A stretch of 64,000 nucleotides of DNA from Candidatus Xianfuyuplasma coldseepsis (GTDB taxonomy: Bacteria > Bacillota_I > Bacilli_A > Izemoplasmatales > Izemoplasmataceae), in assembly GCF_014023125.1 (NCBI RefSeq), contig NZ_CP048914.1:1640698-1704697 (forward strand), read 5' to 3'. Position numbers and translations under genes: made by a program. Position 1 is the stretch's first letter, and every line of letters starts with the position of its first letter. This document shows positions 1-9,100 of this stretch, in pieces. The notes under the pieces are model-generated. The model saw only the letters and a list, made by a program, of their open reading frames with translations, ran no database searches and was not told the DNA's origin.

Positions 1-1
1 A

Positions 2-1513
2 ACCGGTTCGGATAAAGCTGTAGTAGAGGGGATTTTTCAAACAGACAATCCCGATATTGCGAGATTGCTCCAATCACTAGATATTGATCAAGAACAGCAT
101 GAGTTGATTATTCGGCGTCAAATCACACCCAATAATAACAATATAATCAAAATCAATAATACGGTCGTCACACTTAAAGATTTGCGCGAAATCACGAGTA
201 AGCTTGCGGATATCCATACGCAACAGGATACGCATCGTTTAATCCAACAAGATACGTATCTCGATATTATTGATGGTTTTGAACGTCACCAAACCGATCA
301 ATTACTGGAAACCTATCATCGTCATCTGGCAACCTATAAAAAAGAACGTTCTGAATTGCGACGATTGCAACAGGCGAATGATTCTTTATACGAGCGACTA
401 GATTTACTCAAGTACCAGCAAAAAGAACTGACATCCTATAACTTGGAAGACGACGAAGAAGAAACGCTTCAAGAAGCCGTCGAAAAAATGGAAAACTACG
501 ATCGGATATATCAGGTGTTGCAGTCGATAAAACAACGAATCGAAGGTGTTGATGCTCTAGGTGCCATTTATCAAGCGAGTAAAGAACTGGGATCGATTTC
601 CAGTCTGTCATCTACCTATGAGACACTCCATAAGCGATTCGAGAATGAATACTACGAATTGGATGATGTCTTTGAAACCTTATTACAAGAAATCGACCAA
701 TTGGATTTTAGTCCAGCCTTAATGGATCAATATCAAGATCGATTGAATGAACTAGACGGATTAAAACGAAAATATCGCAAATCCATTCCTGAATTGATAC
801 GGTATTTAGAGACAATAACCAATGACATTGATAACATCGATCACTATGATGATGTGGTTCGTGAACAAGAGCAAAAAGTCAAAGAAGCGTTTGAAACCGC
901 TGTACAAACTGGAACAAATATCACTTCCTTGAGACAACAAACATCACACTATATAGAGAGTGAGTTGCTTCGAATTTTGACGGATTTAGAATTACCGAAA
1001 ACGCATTTTGAAATAGCCTTTACCATTCGTGAACCACGGGATTTTACCGATCAAACATTCTTTTTGGACAATGGGATTGACGAAGTTGATTTTCTATTGA
1101 CCACAAACGTAGGTGAACCCCTTAAACCACTTAGTAAAAGCGCGAGTGGTGGCGAGATGAGTCGCATTATGCTCGGGTTTAAAAACCTCCTCGCAAACAG
1201 TCTTGGATTAAGTTTGATGATCTTTGATGAAATCGATACAGGGGTCAGTGGATACATCGCGTTCCAAGTGGCTAAGAAAATGAAAGAAATAGCTAAAAAT
1301 ACCCAAGTAATATGTATTACACATATCCCTCAAGTCGCAGCGATTAGTGAACATCACATACACATATCAAAATCTGTTAAAGAAGGACGTACTAGGGCGC
1401 ATGTGACGGCGCTTGACGGGGAACAACGAATTGAGGAAATCGCTGGAATGATTAGTGGTGACCACATTACGGATGCTGCCATCATATCAGCAACTGAATT
1501 GTTAGCAAAATAA
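2..1513 (+). CDS. recN: DNA repair ATPase RecN (5' truncated by window edge)
   Basis: SMC-like ATPase that acts early in double-strand-break repair. The reading frame is open from base 2, so the N-terminal Walker A part lies outside the window. The visible part starts with a GSDKAVVEG stretch typical of the RecN N-lobe. A long coiled-coil region rich in Glu, Lys and Leu follows. The C-terminal ABC half then has the signature SASGGEMSR and the Walker B segment MIFDEIDTGVSG, with the family's ITHIPQVAA switch region. It ends at a hairpin shared with the convergent small gene on the other strand. Identification is firm; only the start is missing. Confidence 0.96.
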   Translation, partial: TGSDKAVVEGIFQTDNPDIARLLQSLDIDQEQHELIIRRQITPNNNNIIKINNTVVTLKDLREITSKLADIHTQQDTHRLIQQDTYLDIIDGFERHQTDQLLETYHRHLATYKKERSELRRLQQANDSLYERLDLLKYQQKELTSYNLEDDEEETLQEAVEKMENYDRIYQVLQSIKQRIEGVDALGAIYQASKELGSISSLSSTYETLHKRFENEYYELDDVFETLLQEIDQLDFSPALMDQYQDRLNELDGLKRKYRKSIPELIRYLETITNDIDNIDHYDDVVREQEQKVKEAFETAVQTGTNITSLRQQTSHYIESELLRILTDLELPKTHFEIAFTIREPRDFTDQTFFLDNGIDEVDFLLTTNVGEPLKPLSKSASGGEMSRIMLGFKNLLANSLGLSLMIFDEIDTGVSGYIAFQVAKKMKEIAKNTQVICITHIPQVAAISEHHIHISKSVKEGRTRAHVTALDGEQRIEEIAGMISGDHITDAAIISATELLAK

Positions 1514-1536
1514 AAAAGCCTACACTGTAGGCTTTC
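1512..1536. terminator. Bidirectional terminator between recN and the 59-aa gene
   Basis: Seven-base-pair stem (AGCCTAC/GTAGGCT) flanked by an A-run on the left and T-rich DNA on the right. It sits between two convergent genes. Confidence 0.8.
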
Positions 1537-1543
1537 ACATTTT

Positions 1544-1723
1544 TTATGCATTCCAAGCTTGGAATAGTACAAGAACAGTTCCTGCAACAATCGATAATAC
1601 AAAACCGAGTGCTAGAATAAGGATGATGGCCTTACCCCATTTACTTTTTGTAATATTTGCTGTTTTCTTTTTCACTTCAACTTCTTGTTTTGGTTTCTTC
1701 GCACGTTTACGGCTGGTTGGCAC
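1544..1723 (-). CDS. Small basic single-TM membrane protein (59 aa)
   Basis: A GTG start follows the ribosome binding site AGAGGTG with a 7-base gap. The protein has a strongly basic N-terminal part (SRKRAKKPK, then KKK) followed by one hydrophobic helix of about 22 residues (IILILALGFVLSIVAGTVLVL) and a short AWNA tail. This is a typical cytosolic-tail, single-pass layout. It resembles in architecture the short membrane proteins of unknown function common in Firmicutes (for example DUF4044), but I cannot assign it. It is convergent with recN and shares its terminator. Function unknown; a real gene is supported by the RBS, the clear TM segment and the filled intergenic space. Confidence 0.7.
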   Translation of the reverse strand: MPTSRKRAKKPKQEVEVKKKTANITKSKWGKAIILILALGFVLSIVAGTVLVLFQAWNA

Positions 1724-1804
1724 TTTATTTCACCTCTTTACTGTAGATGTTCGTAATGTCGTTACCTATTATATTATAAAATTCCGTAAAAAGGAAGGTG
1801 TTTT

Positions 1805-2980
1805 ATGGAAAAAAAGTATCGAGTCATCTTTCACATTGATTTAAACGCTTTTTTTGCCAGCTGCGAAATGGCAGAAGACCCGACATTACGAGATAAGGCA
1901 ATTGGTATTGGTGGGTCGTCGAATCGCGGTGTTTTGACAACGGCGAATTATGTTGCCCGGAAATATGGAGTGTCCAGTGCAATGAGTGTTATGGAGGCAA
2001 AGCGCCTATGTCCGGAGTTGATTATTTTACCAGTTAACTTTGATTTATATCATACGTACAGTGAAAAATTCTTTTCCGTGTTAAGCGAATATTCAGATAC
2101 GATTGAGAAGGGAAGTATTGATGAAGGGTATTTGGATATGACAGCACTGAGTGAAACGATGCATCCACTGGATATTGCTAATGAAATACAACAGCGATTA
2201 CTCAAAGAACATAATCTACCTGTTTCAATCGGAATTGCGCCCAATATGTTTTTAGCAAAAATGGCTAGTGATATGAAAAAACCACTAGGAATAACCATTT
2301 TACGCAAACGGGATGTATCGGAAAAAATGTGGCCGCTTCCAATTGAGAAGATGTTTGGGATTGGCAAAAAGACGTATCCCAATTTGAAACTACTGGGCAT
2401 ACGTACCATCGGTGACTTAGCGCAATATGACGATGCCTATAAACTAGGATTAGTACTGGGAAATCGTGTAGACGAATTTCAACAAAAAGCGTTTGGTCAT
2501 GACGATCGAACCATTGAACCAGATCGTTATGTTGATATGAAGAGTATTGGAAATAGCCAAACATATGCTCAAGATTTGTATGAGTATCAAGATATTATTG
2601 GTAAACTTACCGATCTTACACGTAAGGTTGTACAACGATTGCAAGCGGATGAAAGTGTCGCCAAGACCATCACGATTCAAGTGCGTTATAATGACTTCAC
2701 CCAAATCAATCGCAGCTTGACACGGGAGCATCATACCGATAGTTTCTACGAGATCTTAGCAATTGTCGAGCGATTGTACGATGAAAATCAGTCCGATAAA
2801 CCGATTCGATTACTGGGAGTCAGTGTTTCAAATCTAATTGATTCAGAACATTTTTTCCGACAGTTAAATATTTTTCAAATGACGGATATCACCAAAAAAG
2901 ATGAAGCTGTTATCCGCGTTCTTGACGATATCAATGAAGCATATGGTCAAAAAATAATAAAAAAAGGAGCTAAAAAGTAG
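1805..2980 (+). CDS. dinB: DNA polymerase IV (Y family)
   Basis: Error-prone translesion DNA polymerase of 391 aa. Palm motifs are plain: HIDLNAFFASCE near residue 10 with the first catalytic Asp, and SIDEGYLD near residue 105 with the Asp-Glu pair. The thumb has helix-hairpin-helix-like sequence (MFGIGKKTYPNLKLLGIRTIGDL), followed by a little-finger domain. The ATG has an AAGGAAGGTG ribosome binding site. The gene stands alone. Its stop lies in a short GAGC/GCTC hairpin followed by nine T, a likely terminator. Length matches Bacillus-type Pol IV (about 400 aa). Confidence 0.95.
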   Translation: MEKKYRVIFHIDLNAFFASCEMAEDPTLRDKAIGIGGSSNRGVLTTANYVARKYGVSSAMSVMEAKRLCPELIILPVNFDLYHTYSEKFFSVLSEYSDTIEKGSIDEGYLDMTALSETMHPLDIANEIQQRLLKEHNLPVSIGIAPNMFLAKMASDMKKPLGITILRKRDVSEKMWPLPIEKMFGIGKKTYPNLKLLGIRTIGDLAQYDDAYKLGLVLGNRVDEFQQKAFGHDDRTIEPDRYVDMKSIGNSQTYAQDLYEYQDIIGKLTDLTRKVVQRLQADESVAKTITIQVRYNDFTQINRSLTREHHTDSFYEILAIVERLYDENQSDKPIRLLGVSVSNLIDSEHFFRQLNIFQMTDITKKDEAVIRVLDDINEAYGQKIIKKGAKK

Positions 2981-2993
2981 GCTCTTTTTTTTT
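2966..2993 (+). terminator. dinB terminator overlapping the stop codon
   Basis: GAGC...GCTC arms around the stop codon followed by a run of nine T. The stem is short, so the call is moderate. Confidence 0.5.
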
Positions 2994-3124
2994 AAGACGT
3001 GCAGTTTTCATTGATATATGGTCATTTTTATGGTACAATAATGAATTAGAAAAAAGGATACATTTTTTGAGGTATAAATTTGGTTCTTATTATAAATAAG
3101 AAACGACAACATGGAGGAATGGAT

Positions 3125-6100
3125 ATGCGAAAATTTTTAATAATTATCACGGCATTGGTCATGAGTCTGATTTTAACAGCTTGTAATGATGATGGTGAAG
3201 TTATTGCACCGACTTTTGTTTCTGTACGAGTTGACAATATTGAACCGGTTACCGGTGGTGAGTTTTATACATACTATCGTGGTAAAGGTGATACGGTCAC
3301 TGTTGAGGTTGCCCTCACCAATCCCAGTAATTTAAAAATAAAATCTGTGGTAATTAATGGGTATACTCATTTTTCCACGAAGTTTGATCCTACATCTACG
3401 AACACCTTGATTACCTTTGATTTGGATGTCGGAACAACATTGGAAGAAACCATTTACTCCGTTGATCGAATCAACTATTTAGATGGTGAAAACAATCAAT
3501 ACGTGACCATTACCAACAATAATGAGTTCCGTGTTTATGTCTATAAAGATTTACCAAGCATATCACGGGAAAACTTTAGTACTACAATCGAATCCATTTC
3601 TGTTGATTTCAACATTGAAGATGAAGATAGTGTCATCTTACCCGATACACTAATCGCATATCTGTATTCCGGAGAAACGCTAATTGACTCAGAAAGTATT
3701 GAAAGTGGGTTAATTACAGTAACCTTTACCGGTTTGCTGGCGCATCGCGATTATGAGATTAAAATCATCGGATCCTATGATCTTGATGATGGTAATGACG
3801 TGCAAAGCAATATACCTTTATATAGTGAAACATACTCAACATTGCGCAAAGGACTGCCTAGTGCAAGTATCGAAAATGTTGAAACATCCAGTAATTCCGT
3901 CACATTCGATGTGAACTTTAACGATGAAGATAATGTTGTCACACCTGGTGGACTCGTTGTAGGTATCTATAACGATGATATTTTGGTGGATTCCATAAAT
4001 CTCACTGGTACAACGACAGAATTGACTTTTGAGGACTTACTAAATGATAAAAGTTATGATATTGAAGTACGCGCTGATTACGACTTAAATGATGGAATTG
4101 GGGTGCAAGAAGATAATACTCTTGCGATTCATACCTTTTCGACTTTACCACGTCAGGTACCAACACCGGCGATTTTGAACATGGATTTGCAGGAAAATAG
4201 TATTGAGTTTGATGTCTTCATCAATGATCCATTTGACGTGATTGATGAAACCACTTTATACGCTGAAATTTATATTGAAGGCGAATATGTTGATACAGCG
4301 GTTATCGAGCAATACCATGTTGATTTCCAAGTAAGCAACCTCTTCAGTAATAAAGACTTCACGATTAAAATCCTAGGAGACTATGACTTAAATAACGGAC
4401 TCGGGATTCAAGAAGATCAAGTTCTTTTGTCCAACACGTACAACACATTAGAAAATGCGATTCCGTCGATTAATATAGTAGGAATCCTTGTCGAACAAGG
4501 GTACGTTACTATCGATCTTCAGGTACTCGATGCCAATGAGACATTGATGGGAAGCATTGAAGCATTTTTATATGAAGGGGATACCGTTGTTCAAACGGTA
4601 GAGTTTGATAAAACAGCAACTCAAATCATATTTGATTACCCAACCACTTCAGAAACAAATTACTACATCGAGTTTGTCGCGGATTATAATTTACGCGATG
4701 AAACAGGAGCGAAGTTTGATCAAGTCTTACGACGGATCGTGTCCTATACCGCAGAAGACAAAGCGCCAATTGCTGAAATCCACAATGTCGTAGCAACAAC
4801 ATCAACGATTGATTTCGATGTGGTTATCATCGATGCGGATGGAACGAGTATACCAGGTGAAACCTATGCATATCTATACTTAGGATCCACAGAGATTACC
4901 AGCGTCCTGGTTAGCGAGGGACATAACTCGATTGAAGTAGATGGCCTGTTATCCAATAATCAATATACGATTGAAGTAATCGGTGATTACAACTTGGATG
5001 ACGGTAGTGGGGTCTTAGAAGATATGATGTTGATCGCACTCGATGTAATGACGTTGAGCAAAGACTTGCCAACGTACGATTTACTCGATTCAGAGCAAGA
5101 TCAAAATAGCATTACCATCGATGTCGATATTATCGATGACTTTGGTGTTGTTGAACCAGGAAGTATCATTGCGGAATTACTCTATGAAGGTACATCCATT
5201 GCAACCCAACCACTTGTCATTGGTGAAAATTTCAATATTGAGTTCGTTGGATTATTATCCGATAACAACTATACAATACGCCTCTATGCCGATTATGATT
5301 TGAATGATGGTAATGGCGTAATAAGTAATTATATGATTGACGAAATAACGATAAAAACCGATCGCAATGATGAACCTAGTGCATCAATCATTTCGCAACA
5401 AGCAAATCAAGAGACTATTACTCTTGGCATTGAAGTTTACGACGTACATAGCGTGATTACGGGGAATCTCCGCGCCATCTTGTTAGAAGTGGATAGTGGA
5501 ACGGGAGACCTTATTCCAACGGGTGATGAAATAACTCTAAATGTTGGAATTAACAACAATGTTACATTTGACACGGTATATGCGGAAACAAGATACTACA
5601 TCAACATTGTTGCCGATTATGACCTCAATGATGGTGAAGCAGCTGTTACCGATGCATTGTTGGAACAAATCTCGTTAACAACAACGGGATACAACCGTGT
5701 ATTTGGTAGTATTTCCAATGTGATAGTAACAAGTAATTCGATTACATTTGATACGTTTGTAAATGATGATAGTTCAATTATTACAGGAAACTTACAAGCG
5801 GTATTGTATAAAGATGACGTGGCAACGGGAGACGTTGTTCCGGTCGTTCTAGGAGCACAAGAAGGTGTTGCATTCCTAGGTGTTGATTCGGCGACGGATT
5901 ATACGATCAAACTCGAAGCGGACTATGATTTAAATCTTGAAACATCGCCAGAACTCGCCGTTGTTCTTGATGAAGTTGATGTTCGTACCGATGATTTAGC
6001 CGCACCGACAGTAGGCTTTGGCAACTTAATTACGGATTATACGTCGTTTATCGTTGATATTGAAGTGCGTGATAATGATGGTACAATTACCGATAACTTA

Positions 6101-9100
6101 ATTGCAGAACTGTATGAAGATGGGTTAAAAATTGCTGAACAACCTCTTACAGTAGGTCAAAATCTCGCGGTTGCATTTGATACCTTATATTCCGATTACG
6201 ATTATACTGTTCGCGTCTTTGCCGATTATAATCGAAACGATGAACTCGGGGAACAGTTGCATCAAGAAATTGGTACATTTGAACTTCATACCGATACCAA
6301 ACCATTACCAGAATATGTACTAAGTAATTTATCATTAACGAAAACAGAAATCACCTTCAACATTACCTTTGATGATGTCGAAGATGTCATGATTGATGGA
6401 ACGTTATATGTTGGATTATATGTTGGCGATAGTCTTATCGATGAAATTCAATATGATAGTGACACTGTGTCTTTCGATATTGCCAATTTCATTGCCGACT
6501 TTGATTTTGAAATCCGCTTCACAGGTGATTATAACTTAGGTGATAATCAAGGTGATGTACTGGATGGAACAATTGCATCCTTAACCTTTACAACCTTGAC
6601 AAATGCTGTACCTGAAGCAAGTATCACAGGCGCAGTTGCAACACAAACAACGGTTGAAGCTACCGTTAATGTAACCGATGTTGACAACACTATCGTAGCC
6701 GGATTAGAAGCACGATTAATCGATAATACTGGTGCTGAAGTTGCACCGGCGATCCCATTAGTCGTTGGTAGCAATGCGATAAGCTTTGATTTCACAACAA
6801 TGTATCAAGAACTCTATCGCGTGGTGATCGTTGCCGATTACAACCTTCGTGATGCAACCGCAACACAAGATGATGCTATCTTAGCTGAAACTGTTGTATC
6901 AATCTATAATAAACTAATACCTGAAGCTATCATTAGTGATATCAATTTGGATCAAACATCCATCACATTTGATGCGATGGTATATGACAATGATGCTACC
7001 ATTATTGCTGCATCAACCTTTGTTCAACTCTACTTGGATGGTACATACATTGATCAATTACCACTCGATATTAATCTTCTTAATGATGATTTATCCTTCC
7101 CGGGATTGAGATCTAATCGTGATTACGAATTACGAGTAATCACAGATTATGACAGTAGTGATGGGGTAGGAACCTACGCTAATCAAACGTTGGTAAGCAC
7201 TGTAGTAACAACGAACGCACAAGCAGCACCAACAACTAGTGTATTAGAAGATTCGATCACGGAAGATAGTATTATCGTTGATGTTGTCATCACCGATACA
7301 GATGCCGTCAGTAGTGAACGCCGTGTCGTCTTATATGACCAATTTGGTACTGTAGTAGAAACAATCTTAGTCTCTATCGGAACAAATGATAATGTAACCT
7401 TTAATACTGGATTATATGCGAATGAAAGTTATACCGTGAAAGTCTTTATCGACTATGATTTAAATACGGGTCTTTCAACAGTGATCAATGAAGAACTTGC
7501 AAGTTCAACGTTCACTACCGACGCTTTAGAAGCACCAAGTGCGAGCTTTAATATTGATGGATTTGATGCGGATAGTATTGATTTTACTGTAATCGTTGAA
7601 GATGACTATAGTGTAACAAATAACCTTAAAGCAGTATTATACTTGAATGGTTCTGAAGTGGATTCGATTCCGTTGAATGTCGGGGAACAAAGTGAAACCT
7701 TTAGTGGACTAGCGTCAAGTAGTGAGTACCTCATTCAAATTGAAACCGATTATGACCTACAAGAACGTAGTGGTGAAGTGTTTGGAGAAGTTATAGTATT
7801 TACCTACCAAACAACGAGAGCAGTACTGATACCAGTGGTAAATATCGGTAGTATCGCAACAGACTTTGATGCTTTTGATGTAGGTATTACGGTCGTTGAT
7901 GATGATGGCGCGATAACCGGCAACTTAAAAGCGGTATTATATAAAGATGGTATAGCTACTGTCCAAGAAGAAGTTTTAGTTGTTGGAGAAAACACCGTCA
8001 CCTTTGACACATTACTCGCAAATAACGAGTATGAAGTAAAAGTCTTCGCTGACTACGATTTAGAAGATGGTGCTGGTGAACAAACCGATGTTGAGTTTGA
8101 TAGTCAACTCGTTACCACCGCTGCCAAAGAAACTCCAAGTATTCAAACCAGCAATGTCTCAATCACCTACGATCAAGTAAGCTTTGACGTCCGTGTCTTA
8201 GACAATAATGGTGTCTATACAAACAACACCTTAATCGCATCATTATATGATGGTGTAACGTTGATCGCATCCCAAGAATTATTAACCGATCAAGTTCTAT
8301 TCGATCTCAGTGGTTTCATCGCTGATTACCCATTCGAGATTCGTATTACTGGAGATTATAATTTAGATGACGGTAATGGATTAATTGATGATGGTGTCTT
8401 AGCAAGTATTGAACTACGTACTCTAGCCTATGACGCACCAAGTATCAGCATTGGCGATATCACACCGCATCAAAACAGTGTCGACACTACCATCGTTGTC
8501 ACGGATAATGATGACACTAGCGTTGTCGCAACCATCATTGCTACATTGTATGATGAAACTGAAACCCCGATGGATTCCGTCGTTCTATCCGTAGGTAGCA
8601 ACGATGTCTCCTTCAGTCATACAGTTACTCAAGATCAATTCTATAGTATAGTCGTCACGGCTGACTATGATTTATTGGATGGTACCGGGGTACAAGATGA
8701 TGCCATCTTAGGAGAAGCGGTCTTGATTTCATACAACTTACTCGCACCAGAAGCCGTGATTGAAAACATCGTCGTCGATGAAACAAGCATTACCTTCGAT
8801 GCGACAATATATGATAATAATTCTGTCACAACCGGAAATTTATATGCCCAGTTATATCTTGATGGTGTATATGAAGCACAAACAATTATTAACGTTGGTG
8901 CAAATCCAGGAGAAAACTTCACTGGTTTATTATCTGGAACTGAATACGAAATTCGTATAGTCACAGATTATAATAATGGTGATGGAAATGGTGTCTATAG
9001 CAGTGTTATGGCAATATCAGAAACTGCTACTACAGATTCGTATGCAGTACCAACTGCATCATTTGATTTAGATACTCTGAATAACGATACTATTATTGTT

